The position numbers and the translations under genes are program-made. A stretch of 64,000 nt of DNA from NCBI GenBank assembly GCA_017620475.1, contig JAFZQI010000044.1, forward strand, positions 1 to 64,000, in the 5' to 3' direction. Of the stretch, positions 17,289 to 25,711 are shown one piece after another. Position 1 is the first letter of the stretch, and the number at the start of each line of letters is the position of its first letter. This stretch comes from Clostridiales bacterium (lineage in GTDB: Bacteria; Bacillota; Clostridia; Saccharofermentanales; Saccharofermentanaceae). Below the pieces are notes generated by a model that saw nothing but the letters and a program-made list of their open reading frames with translations, had not been told where the DNA came from and did no database searches.

Positions 17289-19498
17289 TAGAACTTCGAG
17301 TGAACCGTTCGTCTCACAACTTCCATCTGCTGCTCATGTGTGAGGGTCGTGAAGTTGACGGCATAGCCGGAAACACGGATCGTCAGCTGCGGATATTTCT
17401 CCGGGTGATCCATCGCATCAAGAAGTGTCTTACGCAGAATAACGTTGACATTGATGTGGTGGCCGCCGTCGGTAAAATATCCGTCCAGAAGATTGTAGAG
17501 ATTGACCTGCTGTTCCTCAAGGGTCTTTCCAAGAGTCGTCGGCAGGATCGAGAAGGTGTAGGAAATACCGTCTTCGCTGTAGTCGTACTGCAGGTTGGCA
17601 ACCGACCTCATGGACGCAACAGCACCACTTCTGTCACGGCCGTGCATCGGGTTAGCACCCGGAGCGAAGGGCTCGCCTCCTTTTCTTCCGTCCGGTGTTG
17701 AACCGGTCTTCTTACCGTATACAACATTGGAAGTAATCGTCAGGATCGACTGCGTCGGGCGGGCATTTCTGTAGCACTTATGCTTAGAAAGCTGCTTCAT
17801 GAACTTTCTTACGACTTCCGCCGCGATACGGTCAACCTTCGGGTTGTCGTTACCATACTGCGGATAATCGCCCGTGATCTCAAAGTCCACCGCCAGGCCC
17901 ATCTCATTTCGGATCGGCTTGACCTTTGCGTACTTGATGGCAGACAGGCTGTCAGCAATGACCGAAAGACCCGAAAGGCCGCATGCCATGGTGCGGTCGA
18001 TCTTCTCATCGTGCAGCGCCATCTCCAGTCTTTCATAGCAGTACTTATCGTGCATGTAGTGGATCACGTTCAGAGTGTTGATGTACAGTTTCGAGAGCCA
18101 TGCGCAGGTCTCGTCAAAACGCGCCATGACCTCATCGTAGTCGAGATATTCAGAAGTGATCGGATTTCTGACCGGACCGACCTGATCGCCGGTCTTCTCA
18201 TCACGTCCGCCGTTGATGGCATAAAGCAGGCACTTCGCGAGGTTCGCACGTGCACCGAAGAACTGCATCTGCTTGCCGACACGCATTGCCGAAACACAGC
18301 ATGCAATTGCGTAGTCATCGCCGAACTTCTCGCGCATCAGCTCGTCGCTCTCATACTGGATAGAAGACGTATTGATGGAGATCTTCGCGCAGTACTTCTT
18401 GAAATTCTCCGGCAGATTCGGACTCCAGAGAATCGTCAGGTTCGGCTCAGGCGCCGGTCCGATGTTCTCGAGCGTATGCAGGAAACGGTAGCTCATCTTG
18501 GTGACCATGTGACGGCCGTCAAGGCCGATACCGCCGATGGATTCGGTGACCCACGTCGGATCGCCGGAGAAGAGCTCGTCGTACGCAGGCGTTCTCAGGA
18601 AGCGCACCATACGGAGCTTCATGATGAAATGGTCAACTACCTCCTGGATCTCGGACTCCGTCATTGTGCCGTTCTTAAGTTCCTCTTCCGCGTAGATGTC
18701 GAGGAAGGTTGACACACGGCCCAGCGACATCGCCGCACCGTTCTGCTCTTTAACGACACCGAGATAACCGAAGTACAGCCACTGCACGGCTTCGGTGAAA
18801 TTTCTGGCCGCACGGGAGATATCAAAGCCGTAGCTCTGGGCCATCTTCGTCAGTTCATAAAGACTACGAACCTGCTCGGAGATCTCCTCTCTCTGCTGGA
18901 TCGTTTCCACATCCATCACATCAGGCAGGATCTGATCCTTCGCCTTTCTCTTCTGGGCAATCAGGAATGCGGTACCGTAAAGCGGGATCCTTCTGTAGTC
19001 GCCGATGATGCGTCCGCGGCCATAAGCGTCCGGAAGTCCGGTCAGGATACCGCAGTGGCGCGCACGCTGCATCTCAGGTGTATACGCGTCAAAAACACCG
19101 TCATTGTGAGTTTTTCTATACTGGAAGACTCGTTCGACCTCAGGATCCATCTCTCTTGCATACGCCTCAAGAGAGCTCCTTACCATGCGGATACCGCCAA
19201 AGGGCATGATGGCACGCTTCAGCGGAGCATCGGTCTGAAGTCCGACGATCTTTTCTTTTTCTTTGTCAATATAACCGGGGGCGTGGGAAGTAATCGTGGA
19301 AATGGTATGCTCGTCCACATCGAGGACGCCGCCGTTCTCCTTTTCCTTCTTTCGAAGCGTCATCACCTGATCCCACAGGTCAAGTGTCGCTTGTGTCGGC
19401 GGAGCCAGAAACGACTCGTCTCCGTCGTACGGCGTGTAGTTCTTGTTGATAAAGTCGCGGACACAGATGTCCTCGGACCATTTCCCAGGTACAAACAT
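17288..19498 (-). CDS. pflB: Formate C-acetyltransferase (pyruvate formate-lyase)
   Basis: 736 aa from the ATG at 19498, chosen for GGGAGGA about 8 nt upstream and for the standard N-terminus [20 protein letters not shown]; the frame stays open for 74 codons further but that part is low-quality and unlike PflB. Converts pyruvate and CoA to acetyl-CoA and formate in anaerobic fermentation. The catalytic pair is Cys400-Cys401 (AIACCVSAM) and the glycyl radical residue is Gly711 in RVSGYAVNF, 25 residues from the end. The activase follows directly. The promoter at 19793 gives a leader of about 290 nt. Confidence 0.97.
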   Translation of the reverse strand: MFVPGKWSEDICVRDFINKNYTPYDGDESFLAPPTQATLDLWDQVMTLRKKEKENGGVLDVDEHTISTITSHAPGYIDKEKEKIVGLQTDAPLKRAIMPFGGIRMVRSSLEAYAREMDPEVERVFQYRKTHNDGVFDAYTPEMQRARHCGILTGLPDAYGRGRIIGDYRRIPLYGTAFLIAQKRKAKDQILPDVMDVETIQQREEISEQVRSLYELTKMAQSYGFDISRAARNFTEAVQWLYFGYLGVVKEQNGAAMSLGRVSTFLDIYAEEELKNGTMTESEIQEVVDHFIMKLRMVRFLRTPAYDELFSGDPTWVTESIGGIGLDGRHMVTKMSYRFLHTLENIGPAPEPNLTILWSPNLPENFKKYCAKISINTSSIQYESDELMREKFGDDYAIACCVSAMRVGKQMQFFGARANLAKCLLYAINGGRDEKTGDQVGPVRNPITSEYLDYDEVMARFDETCAWLSKLYINTLNVIHYMHDKYCYERLEMALHDEKIDRTMACGLSGLSVIADSLSAIKYAKVKPIRNEMGLAVDFEITGDYPQYGNDNPKVDRIAAEVVRKFMKQLSKHKCYRNARPTQSILTITSNVVYGKKTGSTPDGRKGGEPFAPGANPMHGRDRSGAVASMRSVANLQYDYSEDGISYTFSILPTTLGKTLEEQQVNLYNLLDGYFTDGGHHINVNVILRKTLLDAMDHPEKYPQLTIRVSGYAVNFTTLTHEQQMEVVRRTVHSKF

Positions 19499-19792
19499 TG
19501 CAATAATCCTCCCTCGCGAACATTTCTGCGGAGCACCCTTAGTCGGGCCCTCTCCCGAATCATTCCTCTTAAAAAGCCTTGCACAAAAACCCTTTGTCTT
19601 TCTTCTTTTCTTCCTCTCGAAAAGCACTGTTGCCTTCGGGTCCGCTGCCACACGTCCCCTTTTCAGATGTTTAGCAGGTGCCACCCCGCTATTTTCCAAC
19701 ACCGGGCGGGCGAGTGCCAAATCGCCCTTTTCCAGTTCTTTTCGATCCGAATACTCATCGTACTCGGCAAAGGATTCTTATTACTCCTTCAT
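19499..19792 (-). other. Long untranslated leader of pflB
   Basis: About 290 nt between the predicted start of transcription and the pflB ATG. I find no Shine-Dalgarno-led small ORF and no riboswitch I recognise. It contains an exact copy of the AAAAGCACTG word at 19621. It may hold a regulatory RNA structure or a processing site. Confidence 0.4.
19621..19630 (+). repeat. AAAAGCACTG word in the pflB leader
   Basis: Exact decamer in the untranslated leader, on the strand opposite the pflB transcript. Confidence 0.65.
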
Positions 19793-19821
19793 GATAATGT
19801 AAGCATCACATAATGTCACGA
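19793..19821 (-). promoter_or_regulatory. Promoter of pflBA
   Basis: Minus strand GTGACA (19816-19821), a 17-nt spacer and TATCAT (19793-19798), each matching the consensus in five of six bases. Confidence 0.65.
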
Positions 19822-19914
19822 GGTTTTTCTTCGGAATTGTACACAAATTCCCTCCGACATTCTTGATGATCCTAAGTTATTTTCCTGTTTACGATCGGCA
19901 CACCGATGAGGATG

Positions 19915-20031
19915 TCAGGAATCGGTGTCGTCACCTTCTCCTTCATCGCTTATAGTAATGACATCTTCATTCTCAAAAGCAATGATTTCCAGATTCAGAT
20001 TTTCATATTTTTCCATCTTATCCATCTTCAT
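19915..20031 (-). CDS. Small acidic protein of unknown function with a YENLxxEIxxFExEDVI motif
   Basis: 38 aa, read directly from the minus strand. The ATG at 20031 has GGAG 7 nt upstream; an in-frame ATG at 20070 without a ribosome-binding site would give 51 aa. The sequence has a Lys-rich start, then EKYENLNLEIIAFENEDVI, and an acidic Gly/Asp/Ser tail. Small proteins with this layout (Lys-Tyr-Glu start, hydrophobic LEII-F stretch, E-D-V-I, Ser/Gly/Asp-rich end) are frequent in gut Clostridia and have no known function. It lies between the pflB promoter and a broken surface-protein gene. No modifying enzyme or exporter is adjacent. Confidence 0.55.
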   Translation of the reverse strand: MKMDKMEKYENLNLEIIAFENEDVITISDEGEGDDTDS

Positions 20032-20082
20032 CCTTTTTCTCCATTTACTTTTTCTTTCTTCCTTATTCATCGCTGAAAGACA

Positions 20083-21106
20083 TTATGTATTCCCGCCAAT
20101 GTATGTCTTGGCGGCTCTACTGTAGTAATAGATAGCCGCCAGGGCATTTCTGACATGTGCGGTCTTCTCAGGATCATCGTATGCCGCATCTCCTTTTGCC
20201 AGCCAGCTTCGGATGTAGGAATAACCCGATACCTGAACTGTTGCAGCGCCGGCATCTGTGGATGCAATGATCGTATACATCGTATCCAGGTCATAGGCCT
20301 TGATACCCGCAACCGATACCTTGTATCTTCCATCACTCTGCTTTGCCACCGTGACCTGTTTTCCGCCTGACACTCCGGAAGCTGTAGTGCTGCTTCCATC
20401 AAGCACAACTGCCTCACCATTCTCGCCTAACTTAACCGCGAAAGCTCCTGTGTAGTTTTCCTGCGGTGTAAAGTAGGCATTGATGATCGTGTCATCGTCA
20501 AAGGTCAGCGAATAGGTGATCTTTGTGAACGCCTCATTACTGATCGATTTACTGAAATTATACTCACCGTTGTTGATCGCAGAAAGGACAGAATCACAAT
20601 CATAGCCCGAAGCACCATCTGATCCGGTATAGTACTTATCCATCTCCAAATGGTCTGTAAATGTCCATCCGCGCACATCCATCAGATACGGCTGGATATA
20701 GTGACCATAGTCGGCAAGAGCCCGCACCAGAGCCACTGTTTTTTCATCAAAGGCATTCTCGTTATTCGCCAGAGCGCTTTCAAAAGCCTCGATATATGCT
20801 TTCACGGAATAGTTATCCGTGATCGTTTTCACTTCTCCGCCCTTGCTGTAGGTAAATGCAGCTACGATCTCGTCTGCCATCTGATACGCGTTAACATAGC
20901 AGATAAAGACATAGCGTGAGTCGTTTTCCAAAGAAGAACGGGTCGTCTCCGCCGCCGATTCCTGCGCCGTCGCGACTGTAAGTCGTAATCGTGCCGCCGT
21001 TAATGACAATGGTGCCGCCATCGCAGTTTTTGCCTTGGCCACCCCCGATGCCCGCGCCGTTTTCACAGGTGTTGGAATCCGTCGGCCCGTTCGCACATGT
21101 GAACAT
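20083..21106 (-). pseudogene. Frameshifted remnant of a Gly-rich repeat surface protein
   Basis: Two reading frames of one former gene. From 21106, just after the acetyltransferase stop, the first frame reads two GAGIGGG units around GGTIVINGGTI, the repeat of large Clostridia surface proteins. At about 20925-20945 the frame breaks, and the C-terminal domain continues in another frame (YVNAYQMADEIVAAF, ALADYGHYIQPYLMDVRGW, then two beta-rich segments to 20083). The domain order is the usual one for this family, so a frameshift is the simplest reading. The 5' part (signal peptide and most repeats) is missing, so the gene is truncated as well. No transposase is visible. Confidence 0.7.
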
Positions 21107-21110
21107 TTCG

Positions 21111-21725
21111 TTACTTATAGTCCTCTACGTCGAACTTTCTGTCCTTAAAGTAGTAGTCGCGGTCTGCCTCGGTGATTTCACGTACGACATGACAGGGATT
21201 TCCCACCGCGAGCATATTGTCCGGGATGTCCTTGGTGACAACAGAACCCGCCCCGATGACCACATTGTTGCCAATCGTTACGCCAGGCAGAACACAGACA
21301 TTGCCGCCGATCCATACGTTATCGCCAATCGTGATATCGATACCGTATTCATAACCGGAATTTCTTGACTCCGGGTGGAGAGGATGACCTGCGGTACAGA
21401 GCATGACATTCGGGCCGCACATGAAATCATCGCCGACCTTGACCTTACCGACATCCAGTACAACAAAGTTGTAGTTCGCAAAGAAGTTCTTACCGACTTC
21501 AATATTGTAGCCATAGTCACAGAAGAAAGGCGACTCGATGCAGATGAACCCTTCCTTGGTCTTTCCGAGGATCTCACGCAGGAGCTTCTCTCTTGCCTCC
21601 GGCTGATCCGGCGGAAGGTTGTTATACTTAAAGACCTTCGTCTTATTCGCCATGCGTTCTTCGGAAAGGCCGTCCAGCCAGGACTTGTACGGCAAATTGG
21701 CAAGCATTCTCTCTTTATGGTTCAT
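21111..21725 (-). CDS. Maltose/galactoside O-acetyltransferase-like hexapeptide-repeat enzyme
   Basis: 204 aa. Acetyl-CoA-dependent acetyltransferase of the Maa/NodL/LacA group. The N-terminal MNHKERMLANLPYKSWLDGL and the left-handed beta-helix hexapeptides (VGDDFMCGPNVMLC, IGDNVWIGGNVCVLPGVTIG, NNVVIGAGSVVTKDIPDN) are diagnostic. The catalytic histidine is in TAGHPLHPESR. The usual substrate is a sugar or glycoside hydroxyl. The gene is followed immediately by the surface-protein remnant, which may have been fused to this locus by deletion. Confidence 0.92.
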   Translation of the reverse strand: MNHKERMLANLPYKSWLDGLSEERMANKTKVFKYNNLPPDQPEAREKLLREILGKTKEGFICIESPFFCDYGYNIEVGKNFFANYNFVVLDVGKVKVGDDFMCGPNVMLCTAGHPLHPESRNSGYEYGIDITIGDNVWIGGNVCVLPGVTIGNNVVIGAGSVVTKDIPDNMLAVGNPCHVVREITEADRDYYFKDRKFDVEDYK

Positions 21726-21805
21726 CGTTCATCCCCCTTTAATACAATAATGAATCCGTTGTTGATTTACAAAGCACTTTTATGCATCGAGTACGCGCAC
21801 ATCAT

Positions 21806-22372
21806 TTAAGCATCGAGCAAACGAACATCCGTCTCTTCGACGTTCGCTACGAACCACTTCCCGTCGATGCGAACCGTGATGATCTCGTAGATGTCCTCCA
21901 CCTGGTAATCGGTCCCATCCACCGTCTGGATGAGGGGAACGACCACCTCGGAAACCTCTGCCTTCTCTATGTCATAGGCTTTCTCAATACCCGAATCAAT
22001 ATCGTCAACATCGTACTTTTCCGTCTCGACCTCAATTCCCTCAAGGTCGATCACGACGGAATCCTTCACCGCCTTGGCCTGCTGCAATGAGGAGTCGATC
22101 AGCTCATCAATGTTGGTCTTGCCCTTCTTGATCGCATCCGGATCCGGGAACACTTCCTGAAATTCCTTCTTTTTGCAATCGGAAAAAGCCTTCCAGTACG
22201 CCCGGATCGCTTCTTCGGAGGACGCAAATCCGTTTTTCTGCGTCTTTTTCTTTCCGTTTAATGTAATGTTGATTGAGCACGCACTGATCGAAAAGCACAT
22301 TACCACAGCGGTTACAGCTAATATCAGTTTCTTCGTGCCTCTTGCCGTTTTCGTTTCCATCACCTTTTTCAT
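21806..22372 (-). CDS. Small lipoprotein of unknown function
   Basis: 188 aa, start supported by GGGAGAAGG. The signal peptide ends in a lipobox (CFSISAC), so the mature protein should be lipid-anchored outside the membrane. After a Lys-rich stretch there is one compact alpha/beta region with a helical SSEEAIRAYWKAFSDCKKKEFQEVF segment and a C-terminal beta part (YEIITVRIDGKWFVANVEE) that resembles the NTF2-like/DUF4878 fold of small lipoproteins. That resemblance is by pattern only. Confidence 0.75.
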   Translation of the reverse strand: MKKVMETKTARGTKKLILAVTAVVMCFSISACSINITLNGKKKTQKNGFASSEEAIRAYWKAFSDCKKKEFQEVFPDPDAIKKGKTNIDELIDSSLQQAKAVKDSVVIDLEGIEVETEKYDVDDIDSGIEKAYDIEKAEVSEVVVPLIQTVDGTDYQVEDIYEIITVRIDGKWFVANVEETDVRLLDA

Positions 22373-22505
22373 GACCTTCTCCCTATTCCCTTTTTTCGTT
22401 TTTTTCTAATGAAATTATACCACGCATCAGGGCCCGCTCTTTCTTTTTCCCGAATATGGGCGTCGTTCACTTTTTGACAAATCGCACAACACCTTTTCTG
22501 TGGTA

Positions 22506-22534
22506 TTGACACATGGCAAGTGGTATTTTATAGG
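22506..22534 (+). promoter_or_regulatory. Promoter of pyk
   Basis: TTGACA (22506-22511), a 17-nt spacer and TATAGG (22529-22534). The -35 is perfect. The untranslated leader would be only about 16 nt and contains AAGGAG. Confidence 0.7.
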
Positions 22535-22555
22535 TGACGAAAAAGGAGATAAACT

Positions 22556-24322
22556 ATGTGTATGCGTAAAACGAAAATAATCTGTACCCTGGGTCCTGCC
22601 GCGGATTCCGATGAGGTCGTTCGTGAGCTGATGCTCGCGGGCATGAATGTCGCGAGACTGAACTTTTCCCACGGTTCCTACGAAGAACACCAGCAGCGTA
22701 TTGACCGCGTGAAGCGGATCCGTGAAGAACTCGATCTTCCGGTGGCACTTCTGCTTGATACCAAGGGTCCGGAGATCCGCACCGGAGAATTCGAGGGCGG
22801 AAAGACAAATTTCATCGAGGGTTCTGAGGTCGTCATCCGCCAGAAGGATGTCATCGGTACCGACAAGGAATTCTCCGTTTCCTATAAAGAACTCGCCGGC
22901 GACGTGAAAGAGGGTTCCCGTATCCTCATCGATGACGGTCTCATCGAACTGATCGTAAACCGTATCGAGGACGGCGACATCTACTGCATAGTAAGCAACG
23001 GCGGACCGGTTTCCACGAAAAAGAGCGTCAACGTCCCGGACGCGGAGCTCTGCCTGCCGGCCCTGACCGCAAAAGATAAGGAAGATATCCTTTTCGCCGT
23101 GAAGAACGAGTTCGACTTCATTGCCGCTTCCTTCGTCAGAAAGGCCAAGGACGTTCAGGAGATCCGCCACATTCTCGAGAAGAACGGCGATCACGGCATC
23201 AACATCATCGCCAAGATTGAAAATAACGAAGGTATCCTGAATTTTGATGAGATCCTCCGCGTAAGTAACGGCATCATGGTGGCCCGTGGTGACCTCGGTG
23301 TCGAGATCCCGGCCGCAAATGTACCGATCGTGCAGAAGAGATGCATCCAGCAGTGTCACACTGCCGGTAAGATCTCCATTACTGCAACACAGATGCTGGA
23401 TTCGATGATCCGTAATCCCCGTCCGACCAGAGCAGAGGTTTCGGACGTGGCCAACGCCATCTACGACGGCACTTCCGCAGTTATGCTCAGCGGTGAGACC
23501 GCCAACGGCAAGTATCCGGTGGAGGCACTGAAGATGATGGTTCAGATTGCCGAGCAGACCGAGGCTTCCATCGATTACTGGTACCAGTTCAGCAAAGCTA
23601 AGCCGAACATGATGCCTTCTGTCGCAAACGCGATCTCCCATGCATGCTGTACTACCGCGATGGACCTCAATGCGAAGGCGATCGTTACGGTAACCCACGG
23701 CGGAAGAACAGCCCGTCAGATCTCCCGTTTCCGTCCGGCCAGCCCGATCGTAGCCGGTACGCTGTTCCCGAGAGTACAGCGCCAGCTGAATCTTTCCTGG
23801 GGTGTTTTCCCGATCCTTGTTCCGGAAGTCGCGACAACTGACCAGCTCTTCGAGGTCGGCATGCAGGCCGCCCAGAAGTGTTCTTTCCTGAGTAACGGTG
23901 ATCTTGTCGTTATGACCGGCGGTACTCCGGTCGGCATGAGCGGTACGACCAACACCATCCGTGTACAGGCTCTCGGAAAGTCTATCGTTCACGGTAACGG
24001 CCAGCCCACCTCCGATGAGCAGGGTTCCCAGGTCACCGGAACGGTCTATATCGTCAAAGATCCTGAGCACCTCGAGGCGCAGCCGCCGCTGTCCGAGGAC
24101 GACAGCATCATTCTCGTCGCCCCGTACACCAATAATAAGATGATGCCTTTCATCAAACACGCGAAGGCCCTGATCGTTGAGGATGACGACTCGGCATCGC
24201 ATGCTGCCACAGTTGCCATGGCGCTGGATATCCCGGCGATCCTGTCGTGCGAGAACTGCACCAAACTTCTTAAGGACGGCGCGACCGTATCCGTGGATGC
24301 CAAGAGAGGGTCCGTATCCTGA
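22556..24322 (+). CDS. pyk: Pyruvate kinase with C-terminal PEP-utilising domain
   Basis: 588 aa. Last step of glycolysis: PEP + ADP to pyruvate + ATP. The N-terminal MRKTKIICTLGPA, substrate loop MNVARLNFSHG, LLDTKGPEIRTGEF, the Lys/Glu/Asp motifs IIAKIENNEG and MVARGDLGVEIP, and the ADP-site TATQMLDSM are all intact. Residues 490-588 (VEDDDSASHAATVAMALDIP) are the swivelling phosphohistidine-like domain found in Bacillus-type enzymes, which explains the length of about 590 aa. As in Bacillus, the position of the phosphoenzyme histidine is not conserved in the usual TxH form. Transcribed alone from a strong promoter. Confidence 0.97.
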   Translation: MCMRKTKIICTLGPAADSDEVVRELMLAGMNVARLNFSHGSYEEHQQRIDRVKRIREELDLPVALLLDTKGPEIRTGEFEGGKTNFIEGSEVVIRQKDVIGTDKEFSVSYKELAGDVKEGSRILIDDGLIELIVNRIEDGDIYCIVSNGGPVSTKKSVNVPDAELCLPALTAKDKEDILFAVKNEFDFIAASFVRKAKDVQEIRHILEKNGDHGINIIAKIENNEGILNFDEILRVSNGIMVARGDLGVEIPAANVPIVQKRCIQQCHTAGKISITATQMLDSMIRNPRPTRAEVSDVANAIYDGTSAVMLSGETANGKYPVEALKMMVQIAEQTEASIDYWYQFSKAKPNMMPSVANAISHACCTTAMDLNAKAIVTVTHGGRTARQISRFRPASPIVAGTLFPRVQRQLNLSWGVFPILVPEVATTDQLFEVGMQAAQKCSFLSNGDLVVMTGGTPVGMSGTTNTIRVQALGKSIVHGNGQPTSDEQGSQVTGTVYIVKDPEHLEAQPPLSEDDSIILVAPYTNNKMMPFIKHAKALIVEDDDSASHAATVAMALDIPAILSCENCTKLLKDGATVSVDAKRGSVS

Positions 24323-24419
24323 CCGTATACCGGGCTCTCGAAGCAGCAAAAAACAATGAAATATTTCTTTGACATTCTAACTATTTTGCCCTCTCCAACT
24401 GCTCAAAAAGGGCTGATTT

Positions 24420-24448
24420 TTGCGTTTTTCAGCGGTCTATGGTAAAAT
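24420..24448 (+). promoter_or_regulatory. Promoter of the 3D-domain protein gene
   Basis: TTGCGT (24420-24425), a 17-nt spacer and TAAAAT (24443-24448), followed by an AAAGGAGAAG ribosome-binding site before the ATG at 24484. Confidence 0.6.
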
Positions 24449-24483
24449 AAGCAATAATTATGCTTTGATGAAAGGAGAAGGAC

Positions 24484-25665
24484 ATGAAGTTCAAGCGCGA
24501 TCCGAATAAGAAACATCATCGGAACGGCAACCGTATCTCTGTCGGGATCGGTACGGCGATCGTGATCCTTCTGGCCTTTTCCTGCGTTGTCGGCGCCGAT
24601 TCCCTCTTGAGCGATTCGTCCGACCACATCGAAGGTGAGTTCTATGATATGGTGACATCCGAATATCAGGGCCCGATTTTGGTCAGCACAACCGAAAGTA
24701 CAGAGGCCCCTGAGGTCGGAATCGAAACAAAGTCGGAAGAGATCGTTGTTACATCCGCTACTTCGGAAATGACAACTTCAGCAACCACCACAACTTCCGC
24801 AACAACAGATATGACATCCGCCAGCTCTGATTCATCTGCCACATCGGATCTCTCCGCTTCCACTTCTAATTCCGTCGATCCGCTGGAGCCTTCCGAAGGA
24901 ACACCTACACCGGAAGCCACCGCGACACCTACACCGACTCCTAAACCGGAACGCACACCCACTCCGACCTCCACGCCGACTCCGACACCGAAGCCGGAGA
25001 TCACGGAGGAGCCCTGGGAAGCCATCTTCTACACCATCGGTGAAGTCAATGTGCGTAAAGGTCCCGGTACGGAATATGATATCATCAAGACTTTGAAGCC
25101 CGGCGACGCGATCGAGGTCGTCGGTATTACCAGTAACGGCTGGTACCATACCGTCCGCGACACGTATGTTGCGGTCTCCATGTGTACTTCCGAACCGCCG
25201 GCCACACCGACACCGAAGCCCGAATGGCATCCGTCTCCTACGCCGAAGACTACGCCGAAGCCGGAGCGTCATGACGATCCGGATCCGACGAACACACCGA
25301 AACCGGACCCGACGGCCACACCGAAGCCGGAGCCGACCGAAAACAAGTCCAGTGACGGCATGACCCTGGTGGCTTCCGACTTCAGGATCACCTTCTACGG
25401 ACCGGACTATGCCGGTCCGGGCACCGATAACCGCACTACAGCGACCGGTACGACCTGTAAGGAAGGCCGAACGATCGCCGTTGACCCGAGCGTCATCCCG
25501 TTAGGGTCGACCGTTTATATCGAGAATGACCCGCTTGGCGGCGATGGCTATTATATCGCCGAGGATACGGGCTGGGGTGTCGACGGACACTCGATCGATA
25601 TCTTCGCCGAGAACGGCGAGAGCATGTCAACACTTTATGGATATAAGATCTATATCGTGAACTGA
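24484..25665 (+). CDS. Exported SH3b and 3D-domain cell-wall protein
   Basis: 393 aa. A signal anchor at residues 20-40 leads to a Thr/Ser-rich stalk and PTPTPKPE linkers. Residues 180-240 are a bacterial SH3 domain (GEVNVRKGPGTEYDIIKTL). After a second TPKPE linker, residues 300-393 form a 3D domain (TATGTTCKEGRTIAVDPSV, AEDTGWGVDGHSIDIF) with the three aspartates that name the family. 3D domains occur in lytic transglycosylases related to MltA and resuscitation-type proteins, so peptidoglycan cleavage or binding is likely. It probably shares a transcript with the RNase J gene 46 bp downstream. Confidence 0.9.
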   Translation: MKFKRDPNKKHHRNGNRISVGIGTAIVILLAFSCVVGADSLLSDSSDHIEGEFYDMVTSEYQGPILVSTTESTEAPEVGIETKSEEIVVTSATSEMTTSATTTTSATTDMTSASSDSSATSDLSASTSNSVDPLEPSEGTPTPEATATPTPTPKPERTPTPTSTPTPTPKPEITEEPWEAIFYTIGEVNVRKGPGTEYDIIKTLKPGDAIEVVGITSNGWYHTVRDTYVAVSMCTSEPPATPTPKPEWHPSPTPKTTPKPERHDDPDPTNTPKPDPTATPKPEPTENKSSDGMTLVASDFRITFYGPDYAGPGTDNRTTATGTTCKEGRTIAVDPSVIPLGSTVYIENDPLGGDGYYIAEDTGWGVDGHSIDIFAENGESMSTLYGYKIYIVN

Positions 25666-25711
25666 CACTAAGTAAGATTTTAAAATTGTCACAACGAAGG
25701 GACATATATAT

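Noticed and set aside
19499..19720. 74-residue N-terminal extension of PflB
   Set aside because: PflB homologues start at the MFVPGKW position, which has its own GGGAGGA site; the extension has no such support and overlaps the leader.
22427..24349. 640-residue open frame opposite pyk
   Set aside because: It is the antisense shadow of the pyruvate kinase gene, with no ribosome-binding site and a composition unlike a real protein.
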